This document shows, piece after piece, positions 24,908-34,143 of a DNA stretch of 39,110 nucleotides. The stretch's first letter is position 1, and the number at the start of each line of letters is the position of its first letter. The notes under the pieces are model-generated. The model was not told the DNA's origin and searched no databases. It saw only the letters and a program-made list of their open reading frames with translations. Source of the DNA: an uncultured Duncaniella sp. (GTDB lineage Bacteria; Bacteroidota; Bacteroidia; Bacteroidales; Muribaculaceae). The stretch spans positions 1-39,110 of the forward strand of contig CAJUKP010000021.1 of assembly GCA_910587165.1 (NCBI GenBank), in the 5' to 3' direction. The position numbers and the translations under genes were made by a program.

Positions 24908-27900
24908 TTAGAAGGAGATGTTCACACCGGCTGTCCAGGAGAAAGCCTTGGGATAAGCCGAGTAGTCGGCACCGGGGGTAAGACCGCTGTAAGAGCTGCC
25001 GTTGATGGCAGAAGAAACCTCGGGGTCATAGCCAGAGTAGCCGGTGATGGTGGCCACATTGTTGAGAGTGCAGTAGAGACGAAGCTGGTTGCAGGCAAAC
25101 TTGCGTGTCCATGCGGCGGGGAGGGTGTAGCCGAGGGTGAGGGTCTGGAGACGGAGGTATGAGCCATCCTCAACCGCCCATGATGTGGGGGTGGGGTTGT
25201 TGCCGCTCATGGAGAGTGCGCTCCAGTACTTCTTGCCGGCGTTCATGGCCTTGAGGGTCTCGTAGTCGGTTACGATGGTACCGGTGTTGCGGTCGAGATA
25301 GGTCCATGCGGAACCTGCACCCATGTAGTCGCGGAGGTTTGACCAGTCGTTGCGGTACTGCTGGGTGGTGATCATCTTGTCAAGGTTGTAGACGTCATTG
25401 CCGACAACGAAGTTGAAGTTGGCGGAGAAGTCAAAGCCTTTCCAGAAAGCGTTGATGCCGAAACCGCCGGTGAACTTGGGCTGGGTCTTACCGATGATGG
25501 TACGGTCGCCGTCAGCTGTGATGGTTTTGTCGCCGTCAAGGTCCTTGTATTTGGGAGCGCCGGGACGGAGACCACCCTTGGAGCCTGCGGTGGTGTAGGA
25601 GTTGTTCACAACACCTTCTTTGAGGACATAATCCTTGCCGTTCATCACGAACTGGGTCTTGCCTGCTGCGTCGGTATAGGTCTCGAAATCGTCAACAGTA
25701 TAGAAACCGTCGTGAACAAAGCCCCATACGAGACCGAGAGGCTGGCCTACGATGACACGGTAGTCGTCGATACCACGCATATCGGTCGAGAATGCGCCGG
25801 AGTTGGTGGTCATGTAGTCGGAATCGGCGAGTTTGTCAACCTTGTTCTTGTTGAATGCGATGTTGGCATTGAACTGGAGCTGGAAATCACGGGTGTTGAC
25901 CGCGTAACCGTTGATCTGAACCTCGATACCCTTGTTGGAGGTCTGACCGATGTTCTGCTGCATGGTGGTGTAGCCGATAGCGGTGATGTTGCGGTTGAGA
26001 AGGAGGTCCTTCACAGTGTTCCAGTACAACTCGACGCTACCGCTGAAACGCTCGTTGAGGAAGCCGAAGTCAAGACCTACGTTTCGGGTCACTGTGGTCT
26101 CCCATTTGAGGTTGGGGTTGGCAAGCTGGCTGTTGTTGAGAGTCCAGTGGGGACGCTGGATGCCGCCGGCACCGTAATACTTGCTGCCGCTGTAGTTCTT
26201 GTAGAGGGTCTCGAAGAGAGCGGAACCGATGCGGTTGTTACCGGAGGAACCGTAAGATGCACGGAGCTTGAGGTTGGAGAGCCACTCGCGGGTCGAGCTC
26301 ATGAACTCTTCCTGAGAGATACGCCATGCGAGAGATCCTGCAGGGAAGTAGCCCCAACGGTTGCCCTTGGCAAACTTGGAGGAGCCGTCGGCACGGAATG
26401 TGAAGGTGGCGTAGTAGCGACCGTCATAGTTGTAGTTGGCACGACCGAAGAAAGAGAGAGTGCGGTCTTCCTTGCCGAGTGAGGAGGAGATGGTGCGTGA
26501 GCCGGTGGAGCCGGAGTTGGCCTGCATGGCGGCGAACATCTTCTCGGGGGTTGTTCCCTCTACGAAGTATTTACCGTTCATGGTGTTGAGCTCGTAGTTT
26601 GAAGCCACATACTCCTGACCGATCATGGCATTCACTGCATGAGCGCCGAAGTCCTTTGTGAAATTAAGGGTATGGGTGAGGCGGAGTTTCCAGTCGTTAC
26701 GCTTTTCCCATTCACCCATGGGGAGTGAACCACCTTCCTGGACAGCCTTGTTAGACTTGGCGTCCCACCACTGCTGAGTGTCACGGAAAGTGTAGTCATA
26801 ACCCACCTCTGCACGGTAGGTAAGAGGCTTGATGATATCCCAGCTGATGGCGCCGTCGTAGTGGAATCTGCGCTCCTTGCGCTTCTTCCAGTCAAGAGCC
26901 GCACGCTGGCTGAGGAGCTGGGTCTGAGAGAGGTAGCTCTCATATTCATCCTCGTCCATCTGGTCGATGGTGGCCTGGTCGATCTGGTCATAGAGACCGT
27001 TGACGGGAGCCTTGTTCACAAGGTCGTATGAACGGAACGAAAGCTTTGAGCCGGATGTTCCCGCACCGCGTGTCTCGGTATCGCTCATGCGCGAGCCGAA
27101 CTCGAAGCGGAGATTGGAAGCGATCTGGTGACGGAGCTTGATCGAGAGGTTGAAACGGCTGTAACCCTGATCCTTGATGAGAGCCTGGTCATTGACGTAG
27201 GCACCGCTGAGTGTGAACTTGGTCTTGTCGGAACCACCGGAGATGCTCACCTGATGGCTCTGCGAGAGATCATGGTTGTTGAAAGCATCGTCATACCAGT
27301 CGTAACCCTCCTGATACTTGTAGAGATCAAGGTCGGCGAATGAACCGAAACGGTTCTCGAAGTTCTTGATGTCTGACGAACCGCCCATGGCAGCCTTCTC
27401 ATAGAGGAACATCACGTAATCATAGGGATTCATGGCGTCAATCTTCTTGTTGACGTGCTTGCCCTGAAGATAACCGTTGTAAGTAATGGTGGTCTTGCCT
27501 CCCTCGGGGGTCTTGGTGGTGATAAGGATAACACCGTTGGCACCCTGCGAACCGTAGATGGCTGTGGATGAGGCATCCTTGAGGACGGTGATGTCGGCGA
27601 TGTCGGCGGGGTTGATGTCAGAGATGCTCGACACGGGGAAACCGTCCACCACATAGAGAGGTGAGTTGTCACCGGTGATGGAGCCGCCGCCACGCACACG
27701 GATCACCATCTCAGCGTCGGGCGAGCCGTCGGTGGTGGTGATCTGCACACCTGCGAGACGTCCGGTCATGGCCTGGGCGACGTTGGCGGTGGGGACCTTC
27801 ACGAGATCGTCACCTTTCACGGTCGACACAGAACCTGTGAGGTCTTTCTTCTTGACAGTACCGTAGCCCACGACAACTACCTCGTCGAGAGTCTCGGAGT

Positions 27901-28243
27901 CCTCGTGAAGGACGATTTTGATTTCAGTGCGGCCCTCCACTCTGACAGTCTCGGTCTTATAACCGATGTATGAGACCTTGAGGGTGGCCTTGGGAGAAAC
28001 GTTTCTGAGAGAGAAGTTGCCGTCGATGTCGGTCGACACACCTTCCTTGGAGCCGTCGACAAGCACGGTGGCGCCGATCATGGGCTCACCGGTAGCGTCC
28101 TCGACTGTTCCAGAGACTGTGATATTCTGCGCGCCCGCGGGGAGGCCGATGCAGAGCATCATCAGGAGAACCATAGCTTTCCAATGCGTGGCAAGGGAAA
28201 ATCGCCGCAGCCATTGGCCACGACCTGTACTGAAGTCTTTCAT
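24908..28243 (-). CDS. SusC/RagA-family TonB-dependent outer-membrane transporter
   Basis: 1111 residues. The N-terminus is longer than usual and basic (MKDFSTGRGQWLRRFS...), with the hydrophobic core at ~24-36 and likely cleavage near PAGAQ (39). A CarboxypepD_reg-like domain (~42-115) precedes the TonB-box-like DEVVVVGYGT (120-129). The plug (~130-250) carries LAGVQITTTDGSPDAEMVIR and SQGANGVILITTK. The remaining ~850 residues are the 22-strand barrel ending in WTAGVNISF with terminal Phe. It imports oligosaccharides with SusD using TonB energy. It heads an operon transcribed away from the pectinase genes. Confidence 0.96.
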   Translation of the reverse strand: MKDFSTGRGQWLRRFSLATHWKAMVLLMMLCIGLPAGAQNITVSGTVEDATGEPMIGATVLVDGSKEGVSTDIDGNFSLRNVSPKATLKVSYIGYKTETVRVEGRTEIKIVLHEDSETLDEVVVVGYGTVKKKDLTGSVSTVKGDDLVKVPTANVAQAMTGRLAGVQITTTDGSPDAEMVIRVRGGGSITGDNSPLYVVDGFPVSSISDINPADIADITVLKDASSTAIYGSQGANGVILITTKTPEGGKTTITYNGYLQGKHVNKKIDAMNPYDYVMFLYEKAAMGGSSDIKNFENRFGSFADLDLYKYQEGYDWYDDAFNNHDLSQSHQVSISGGSDKTKFTLSGAYVNDQALIKDQGYSRFNLSIKLRHQIASNLRFEFGSRMSDTETRGAGTSGSKLSFRSYDLVNKAPVNGLYDQIDQATIDQMDEDEYESYLSQTQLLSQRAALDWKKRKERRFHYDGAISWDIIKPLTYRAEVGYDYTFRDTQQWWDAKSNKAVQEGGSLPMGEWEKRNDWKLRLTHTLNFTKDFGAHAVNAMIGQEYVASNYELNTMNGKYFVEGTTPEKMFAAMQANSGSTGSRTISSSLGKEDRTLSFFGRANYNYDGRYYATFTFRADGSSKFAKGNRWGYFPAGSLAWRISQEEFMSSTREWLSNLKLRASYGSSGNNRIGSALFETLYKNYSGSKYYGAGGIQRPHWTLNNSQLANPNLKWETTVTRNVGLDFGFLNERFSGSVELYWNTVKDLLLNRNITAIGYTTMQQNIGQTSNKGIEVQINGYAVNTRDFQLQFNANIAFNKNKVDKLADSDYMTTNSGAFSTDMRGIDDYRVIVGQPLGLVWGFVHDGFYTVDDFETYTDAAGKTQFVMNGKDYVLKEGVVNNSYTTAGSKGGLRPGAPKYKDLDGDKTITADGDRTIIGKTQPKFTGGFGINAFWKGFDFSANFNFVVGNDVYNLDKMITTQQYRNDWSNLRDYMGAGSAWTYLDRNTGTIVTDYETLKAMNAGKKYWSALSMSGNNPTPTSWAVEDGSYLRLQTLTLGYTLPAAWTRKFACNQLRLYCTLNNVATITGYSGYDPEVSSAINGSSYSGLTPGADYSAYPKAFSWTAGVNISF

Positions 28244-28324
28244 GTCTGTGTTACTTGATAAATAAGATTTTTTTCATGCAATTTCGTGCGGATAGATTGA
28301 TTGGAGAGTATATGACTTGTTTTC

Positions 28325-28363
28325 CTTGCGGTGGTCACACCGCAAGGAGCCCGGCCGGGCTCG
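28325..28363 (-). promoter_or_regulatory. Paired palindromes in the presumed susC leader
   Basis: CCTTGCGGTG-GTCA-CACCGCAAGG (28325-28348) is a perfect 10-bp stem with a tetraloop. It is immediately joined by the 16-bp perfect palindrome GAGCCCGGCCGGGCTC (28348-28363). If the susC transcript starts near 28396, both lie in its leader about 80-120 nt before the ATG. They could be a regulatory RNA structure or an operator for a dimeric regulator. Confidence 0.6.
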
Positions 28364-28402
28364 TGGTTAGTGCGTAATCGGTTATTGTATTGACGGTTGG
28401 TA

Positions 28403-28410
28403 CAAAGATT
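28403..28410 (-). promoter_or_regulatory. Weak candidate -7 box for susC
   Basis: Minus strand AATCTTTG matches TAnnTTTG in 5 of 6 fixed positions. It is the best match in the interval, but no -33 box is seen, so the susC start point remains uncertain. Confidence 0.3.
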
Positions 28411-28566
28411 TAAGGTTTTCAGTGCGGTTACAGGCGACTTATTGTATCATGCCGGAAGTCTCGACGAACACGGCAGGAATTCACGCCTAATAATAACGGC
28501 AAAAGTACTAATAAATTTTCTAAATTCAAAGGGTTAACATAAAATAAGAAATTTTTTAACATTTTC

Positions 28567-28599
28567 CTTGGACTATTAAGGAATTGATTGCTACCTTTG
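28567..28599 (+). promoter_or_regulatory. Promoter of the GH28-GH105 gene
   Basis: CTTG (28567-28570), 21 bp, then TACCTTTG (28592-28599), a perfect -7 box. The leader would be about 48 nt, AT-rich and without a Shine-Dalgarno sequence. Confidence 0.6.
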
Positions 28600-28652
28600 C
28601 AGAAGACCAGCACAATGCAAGAATACACATTAATTAAAATATCGACAAGACC

Positions 28653-31187
28653 ATGAAAAGAATCCCGACCCTGCTGCTTGCAGTATGGATCGCGGTGACG
28701 GCGGCAGCCATGACTCCGGACGAGGCATGGCGCGACCTGTATCCGCAGATTGAGAAGTCAATCACCAAGCCCACATTCCGTGACAAGGACTACAAACTCT
28801 TCGACTATGGTAAGAAATCGAAGACCAAAGGCTTCCTCTACACTGAGCTTATCAACAAGGTGATCGACCGATGCTCGTCCGAAGGCGGCGGCCGCGTCAT
28901 CATCCCCAAGGGCACATGGCTCACAGGCCCGGTGACCCTGAAAAACAACGTGAATCTCCATCTCGAGGAGGGGGCCGTGCTTCTCTTCACCACCGACACC
29001 ACCCAGTATCCTCTCGTGCGCACCCGCTGGGAAGGCATGGACTGCTACAACTACCAGCCGCTCGTCTATGCCAACGGCGCCACCAACATAGCCCTCACAG
29101 GCAAAGGAACCCTCGACGGCAACGCCAGCAACAAGAACTGGTGGGGCATGAGCTCGAAGAAAGGGCATGACTACGAGGGCCCCGGCACCGTGGCCACCCA
29201 GAAGATAGGCCGCCCGCTGCTCCAGCAGTGGAACGAGAACGGTGTGCCCGTGGAGAAACGCCTGATGGGCGAAGGCTACGGAATGCGTCCCCAGCTCGTG
29301 AACTTCGTGGACTGCAAGAACGTGCTCATCGAGGACGTCACCCTGCTCCGCTCACCCTTCTGGGTGATCCATCCCCTCTTCTGCGAGAATGTGACCGTGA
29401 GCGGTGTGCATATCCAGAACGACGGCCCCAACGGCGACGGCTGTGACCCCGAGAGCTGCAAGAATGTGCTCATCGAGGGATGTTATTTCGACACCGGCGA
29501 CGACTGCATCGCCATCAAGAGCGGACGCAACCGCGACGGACTCACCGACGGCCGTCCGACCGAGAACGTGATCGTGCGCAACTGCCGCATGAAGAACGGC
29601 CACGGCGGCATCGTGGTGGGCAGCGAGATCTCCGGCGGTTTCAACAACCTCTTCGCCGAAAACTGCATCATGGACTCGCCCGACCTCGACCGTGTGGTCA
29701 GAATCAAGACCAACTCCTGCCGCGGCGGCGTGATCGAGAACATCTTCTGCCGCAACATCGAGGTGGGCCAGTGCAACGAGGCCGTGCTCAAAATTAACCT
29801 GCTCTATGAGCGCAAGGAGGCCTGTGACCACAGCTTCCCCCCTGTTGTCCAGGATGTTTACCTCGAGAACATCAACTGCAAGGAGAGCAAATACGGAGTC
29901 TTCATCGAGGGCTACGAGGATATCTGCAACATCCGCAACATCGAGGTTAAGGACTGCCGCTGGGACGGCGTGAAAACCGGAAAGAACTATCTCAATGGCC
30001 TCTACAAGAACGTGCGCCTCGGCAATGTGCATATCAACGGCAACCTTGTCAACGGCACTGAGGAACCCCTCTCGCAGACCATGGTCTATTCAGAGATGAA
30101 GCGCAACCCCCACAGCTGGCTGCTCGACTATCACAAGGTGCCCCGCTGGACATACGCCATCGGCACCGAGCTCGACGCCATGCTGAACTATGCCAACCGC
30201 TACGGCAACAAAGAGGTGGCCGACTATGCCCTCTCATACGTTGACACTCTCGTGAATGCAGACGGCACTATCCACACATACGACATCAAGCACTACAATC
30301 TCGACCAGGTGAAGGACGGCACACTCCTCTTCGCCGCTTACGACAGCACCGGCGACGAGCGCTACCTGAAAGCCATCCATACCCTCAAAAAACAGCTCGA
30401 GGAGCATCCGCGCACCTCGGAGGGTGGCTACTGGCACAAGAAAATCTATCCCCATCAGATGTGGCTCGACGGACTCTTCATGGCCGAGCCATTCAACGCC
30501 ATGTACACCAACCGTCTTCTCCCCGAGGAGAAGCGCGCAGAGGCATGGAAGGAGATCGCCAACCAGTTCATCCTCGTGGGCAAACGCACCTACGACCCCA
30601 AGACCGGTCTTTTCCGCCACGCATGGGACGAAAGCAAGGAGCAGCGCTGGGCCGATCCCGAGACAGGCCAGTCGGCCCACTCATGGGCCCGCGGTCAGGG
30701 ATGGTATTTCATGGCTCTCATCCACGTACTCGAGCAGATGCCTGCCAACGATCCCAACCGTCCCGAACTTCTCAAGCTTCTCAAGACCATCGCCGACGGC
30801 GTGGTGAAATTCCAGGACACCAAGAGCGGTTGCTGGTTCCAGGTTCTTGACCAGCCCGGCCGCGAGGGCAACTACCTCGAGGGCACAGCCACAGCTATGT
30901 ATGTCTACTCTCTTCTCCGCGCCGTGCGCCTCGGCTATCTTGATCAGAGCTACCTCAACGCAGCCCTCACCGGCTGGAACGGAATGCTCCAGAACCTCGT
31001 GCGCAAGGATCCCGACGGCACCATCTCGCTCACACAGTGCTGTGCTGTCGGTGGCCTCGGAGGTACCAAGGTATATCGCGACGGATCGTTCGACTACTAT
31101 CTCTCCGAGCCCATCCGCGACAATGACGCCAAGGGTGTAGGCCCGTTCATCAACGCCTGTCTCGAGATGGAACTTCTCGACAAATAA
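28653..31187 (+). CDS. GH28 polygalacturonase fused to a GH105 unsaturated uronyl hydrolase
   Basis: 844 residues with a signal peptide (1-~19). The GH28 beta-helix spans ~60-470 and keeps all active-site blocks: NDGPNGDGCD (~256-265), DTGDDCIAIKSG (280-291, the Asp pair), GHGG with His317, and RIK at 350-352. After a short linker, ~495-840 form the (alpha/alpha)6 barrel of GH105 with MWLDGLFMAEPF (general acid Asp606) and SAHSWARGQGWYFMAL. GH28 hydrolyses alpha-1,4-galacturonan bonds; GH105 hydrolyses unsaturated uronyl residues left by lyases. One polypeptide thus combines backbone cleavage and end trimming, probably in the periplasm (no lipobox seen). It has its own promoter and terminator. 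Confidence 0.93.
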   Translation: MKRIPTLLLAVWIAVTAAAMTPDEAWRDLYPQIEKSITKPTFRDKDYKLFDYGKKSKTKGFLYTELINKVIDRCSSEGGGRVIIPKGTWLTGPVTLKNNVNLHLEEGAVLLFTTDTTQYPLVRTRWEGMDCYNYQPLVYANGATNIALTGKGTLDGNASNKNWWGMSSKKGHDYEGPGTVATQKIGRPLLQQWNENGVPVEKRLMGEGYGMRPQLVNFVDCKNVLIEDVTLLRSPFWVIHPLFCENVTVSGVHIQNDGPNGDGCDPESCKNVLIEGCYFDTGDDCIAIKSGRNRDGLTDGRPTENVIVRNCRMKNGHGGIVVGSEISGGFNNLFAENCIMDSPDLDRVVRIKTNSCRGGVIENIFCRNIEVGQCNEAVLKINLLYERKEACDHSFPPVVQDVYLENINCKESKYGVFIEGYEDICNIRNIEVKDCRWDGVKTGKNYLNGLYKNVRLGNVHINGNLVNGTEEPLSQTMVYSEMKRNPHSWLLDYHKVPRWTYAIGTELDAMLNYANRYGNKEVADYALSYVDTLVNADGTIHTYDIKHYNLDQVKDGTLLFAAYDSTGDERYLKAIHTLKKQLEEHPRTSEGGYWHKKIYPHQMWLDGLFMAEPFNAMYTNRLLPEEKRAEAWKEIANQFILVGKRTYDPKTGLFRHAWDESKEQRWADPETGQSAHSWARGQGWYFMALIHVLEQMPANDPNRPELLKLLKTIADGVVKFQDTKSGCWFQVLDQPGREGNYLEGTATAMYVYSLLRAVRLGYLDQSYLNAALTGWNGMLQNLVRKDPDGTISLTQCCAVGGLGGTKVYRDGSFDYYLSEPIRDNDAKGVGPFINACLEMELLDK

Positions 31188-31213
31188 CGTTCATATAACT
31201 AAAAAGTTACCCG

Positions 31214-31254
31214 GGTGGTGGCATGGTCGGCAGACCGTGCCGCCACCTCTGCTT
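31214..31254 (+). terminator. Terminator after the GH28-GH105 gene
   Basis: GGTGGTGGCATGGTC (31214-31228) pairs with GACCGTGCCGCCACC (31233-31247), two G-U pairs included, around a GGCA tetraloop. A short T-run follows (CTTTTATC). Confidence 0.8.
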
Positions 31255-31332
31255 TTATCACCCGAGTGGAACATTTACAAGCAATTTATAATTTTTAATT
31301 AACGGTTTCACATTTTTTCGGGGGAAATTTAT

Positions 31333-31340
31333 TAACTTTG
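31333..31340 (+). promoter_or_regulatory. Promoter box for the GH43-CE8-uxaBAC operon
   Basis: TAACTTTG is a perfect -7 box preceded by an AT-rich tract; the -33 element is poor. The leader would be about 70 nt. A separate promoter here agrees with the terminator just upstream. Confidence 0.55.
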
Positions 31341-31417
31341 GGTCGGATTTTATGCCGGTGTATGCCACATCGGCCCCGAACCTGTAACCGACATCACAAT
31401 ACCAGAAAGTAAAAAAC

Positions 31418-33106
31418 ATGGAAAAACTTGCCCACCGCGCCGCCCTGATCGCCTTTGCAGCCGCTTCAGCCTTCGGCCTCCATGCCGGAGAATCACTGTC
31501 TGAAGTCTGGGTGCCCGACCTTGGCAACGGTCAGTATCAGAACCCCGTCATTGACGCCGACTATTCCGACCCCGATGTGATACGCGTGGGCGATGATTTC
31601 TATATGACCGCCTCAAGCTTCTGCGACATACCGGGTCTCCCCATACTCCACTCCAAAGACCTTGTCAACTGGACGCTCATCGGCCATGCCATCGAGGAGA
31701 TGCCGGCGTATGCCCAGTCGGCACCCGATCCCAGCCACGGCAACGCCGTCTGGGCTCCCGCCATCCGCTATCACAACGGCGAATTCTACATCTACTACGG
31801 CGACCCCGACCTCGGTATCTTCATGACCAAGACCAAGGATCCCGCGGGACGCTGGGAGCCCCTCACCCATGTCTACAAGGCAAAGGGTGTCATCGACCCC
31901 TGCCCTTACTGGGACGAGGATGGCAAAGCCTATCTCGCACATGGATATGCAGGAAGCCGTGCAGGTCTCAAGAGCATCATCGGCATGATCGAGATGACCC
32001 CGGACGGCAAGTCGACCATCGGACAGGACCGCATAGTCTACGACGGACACCTCGAGAACGAGACCATCGAAGGCGCCAAGATGTACAAGCGCGACGGATG
32101 GTATTACATCTTCTCCCCCGCCGGAGGAGTGGCCACAGGATGGCAGGAAGTGCTCCGCTCCAAGAACCCCTGGGGCCCATACGAGGTGAAAAATGTAATG
32201 GAACAAGGCTCCACCGACATCAACGGCCCGCATCAGGGCGGATGGGTGGACACCCCGGACGGCAAAGAGTTCTGGTTCATGCACTTCCAGGACAAAGGCC
32301 CCTACGGCCGTGTGGTTCACCTCCAGCCCATGCAGTGGCTTGAGAACGGCTGGCCAGTGATCGGCGTTGACCCCGACGGAGACGGCAAGGGTGAACCCGT
32401 GAGAAAATACCGCAAACCCGACGTCGGTAAGAATTACCCCAAAGCCACACCGGCCGAAAGCGACGAATTTGACAGCATCGAGCTCGGAAAGCAGTGGCAG
32501 TGGAAGGGAAATCCCGAGGCTGAATGGTATTTCTGCGATGCCAACGCATCGGCGCTCAGACTCTTCACCACAATGACCGAGGGTGCCACCAGACTGTATG
32601 ACCTGCCCAACCTTCTGCTTCAGAAATTCCCCGCACCCAACTTCACCGCCACCGCCAAGGTGCAGTTCCACCCCCGCAAGAAGAACGACAAGCCCATGGC
32701 CGGAGAGAAGGCCGGACTCGTCGTGATGAGCTACAACTACGGAGCCCTCGAGCTCGAAAGCCGTGAGGATGGCGTGTATCTCGTTCAGGCCGACTGCCTC
32801 AAAGCCAACAAGGGTGGACAGGAGACCGAGGCTGAAGCTGTGAAAGTGGATCCCGACAAACCCATCTGGCTCCGCGCAACCATCAGGATGACAGGGCCTA
32901 AGAAACCGATGCAGAAACCTGACTACACATCCGAAGCCACATTCTATTATAGCCTCGACGGCAAGAAATTCACCAAATTCGGCCGTCCGCTCAAAGTGGA
33001 CGTAGGCCACTGGATAGGCGCCAAGGTTGGACTGTTCGCCACCCGCTCATGGAACAGCAACGACAGCGGCTGGCTTGACATAGACTGGTTCCGCATCACC
33101 AAATAA
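31418..33106 (+). CDS. GH43-family glycoside hydrolase with a C-terminal beta-sandwich
   Basis: 562 residues with a signal peptide (1-~24, ending LHAG). The five-bladed propeller (~40-345) has the GH43 residues: Asp in DADYSDPDVI (~47-56), Asp in GVIDPCPYWDEDG (~157-169) and Glu218 in NETIEGAKMYKR. From ~350 (ESDEFDSIELGKQWQW) a concanavalin-like C-terminal domain (GH43_C2/DUF1349 type) begins and runs to the end. GH43 enzymes release arabinose, xylose or galactose; the C-terminal domain fits exo-acting members. In this locus it most likely strips pectin side groups, but the exact sugar cannot be read from sequence. First gene of a six-gene run with short gaps. Confidence 0.9.
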   Translation: MEKLAHRAALIAFAAASAFGLHAGESLSEVWVPDLGNGQYQNPVIDADYSDPDVIRVGDDFYMTASSFCDIPGLPILHSKDLVNWTLIGHAIEEMPAYAQSAPDPSHGNAVWAPAIRYHNGEFYIYYGDPDLGIFMTKTKDPAGRWEPLTHVYKAKGVIDPCPYWDEDGKAYLAHGYAGSRAGLKSIIGMIEMTPDGKSTIGQDRIVYDGHLENETIEGAKMYKRDGWYYIFSPAGGVATGWQEVLRSKNPWGPYEVKNVMEQGSTDINGPHQGGWVDTPDGKEFWFMHFQDKGPYGRVVHLQPMQWLENGWPVIGVDPDGDGKGEPVRKYRKPDVGKNYPKATPAESDEFDSIELGKQWQWKGNPEAEWYFCDANASALRLFTTMTEGATRLYDLPNLLLQKFPAPNFTATAKVQFHPRKKNDKPMAGEKAGLVVMSYNYGALELESREDGVYLVQADCLKANKGGQETEAEAVKVDPDKPIWLRATIRMTGPKKPMQKPDYTSEATFYYSLDGKKFTKFGRPLKVDVGHWIGAKVGLFATRSWNSNDSGWLDIDWFRITK

Positions 33107-33142
33107 AGCGACATATCCCTATCTCTTTTTTACCCTGACGAC

Positions 33143-34114
33143 ATGAAATCAAGAATATTATCAATCATCATTCTACTCCTCGCCCTCGTCCCCGCCACCT
33201 CCGGAGCCGCGGCCGACAAATGGAAACATGACATCTATGTGGCCCAGGACGGCTCGGGCGACTACCGCACCGTAGCCGAAGCCCTCGAGGGGATACGCGC
33301 ATATATGGAATATCAGGTGACCGTCCACATAGCCCCCGGCACCTATAAGGAGAAGCTCGTCATACCCTCATGGCTGAGAAACGTCACCTTTATCGGAGAG
33401 AATCCCGAAAACACAATCATCACTTTCGACCATCACGCCAACATTGACAAGATGGGCACATTCCGCACCTATACCGTGAGAGTGGACGGTGATGACCTGA
33501 CATTCAAGAACCTGACCATCGAGAATAACGCTCCCCAGCTCGGCCAGGCCGTGGCACTCCACACCGAGGGTGACCGTCTGGTGTTCGACAACTGCCGTTT
33601 CCTCGGCAATCAGGATACCATCTTCACAGGTGGAAAAAACACACGTCTCTTCTTCAACAACTGCTATATCGAGGGTACCACTGACTTCATCTTCGGTCCC
33701 GCGACAGCCTATTTCAAGGACTGCACCATCCACTCCAAGCGCAACAGCTATATCACAGCCGCATCCACACCTCAGGATGTGGAGACCGGTTATGTGTTTG
33801 ACAACTGCCGTCTCACCGCCGCCCCCGGAGTCGACAAGGTATATCTCGGCCGTCCGTGGCGTCCCTACGCACACACCGTGTTCATCAACTGCGAGATGGG
33901 CAGCCACATAACTCCCGCCGGATGGCATAACTGGAACAACCCCGACAACGAGCAGACCGCCCGCTACGGCGAGTATGGCTCGAAAGGTCCCGGCGCCTCC
34001 ACCTCCGGCCGTGTGGCCTGGGCGAAAACCCTCTCCGACCAGGAAGTCAAAGATCTCCTCGACCTTGAGAAAGTCTACACCAAGACCACCTCATGGAACC
34101 CCGCGAAGAAATAA
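33143..34114 (+). CDS. Pectin methylesterase (CE8)
   Basis: 323 residues with a signal peptide (1-~24). A right-handed beta-helix carries the CE8 signatures: GSGDYRTVAEAL near the N-terminus, GQAVALHTEGD (~138-148), GNQDT with general acid Asp158, GTTDFIFGPATA with nucleophile Asp181, and YLGRPWRPYA with Arg237. It removes methyl groups from homogalacturonan, which opens the polymer to the GH28 domain of the nearby fusion enzyme. It lies 36 bp after GH43 and 29 bp before uxaB, so secreted and cytoplasmic steps share one message. Confidence 0.95.
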   Translation: MKSRILSIIILLLALVPATSGAAADKWKHDIYVAQDGSGDYRTVAEALEGIRAYMEYQVTVHIAPGTYKEKLVIPSWLRNVTFIGENPENTIITFDHHANIDKMGTFRTYTVRVDGDDLTFKNLTIENNAPQLGQAVALHTEGDRLVFDNCRFLGNQDTIFTGGKNTRLFFNNCYIEGTTDFIFGPATAYFKDCTIHSKRNSYITAASTPQDVETGYVFDNCRLTAAPGVDKVYLGRPWRPYAHTVFINCEMGSHITPAGWHNWNNPDNEQTARYGEYGSKGPGASTSGRVAWAKTLSDQEVKDLLDLEKVYTKTTSWNPAKK

Positions 34115-34143
34115 ACAATTTATAAACATACCTTTTATCAACA

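Larger units (their letters stand above)
28244..28652. other. Divergent control region of the pectin locus
   Basis: This 409-bp interval separates the susC operon (-) from the GH28-GH105 gene (+). It contains two adjacent palindromes (28325-28363), a weak minus-strand -7 box (28403-28410), an AT-rich middle, and a good plus-strand promoter (28567-28599). Nothing resembling a protein gene is supported here. Confidence 0.8.

Noticed and set aside
31613..33010. 465-codon antisense frame inside the GH43 gene
   Set aside because: GC-rich shadow; the plus strand has complete GH43 motifs.
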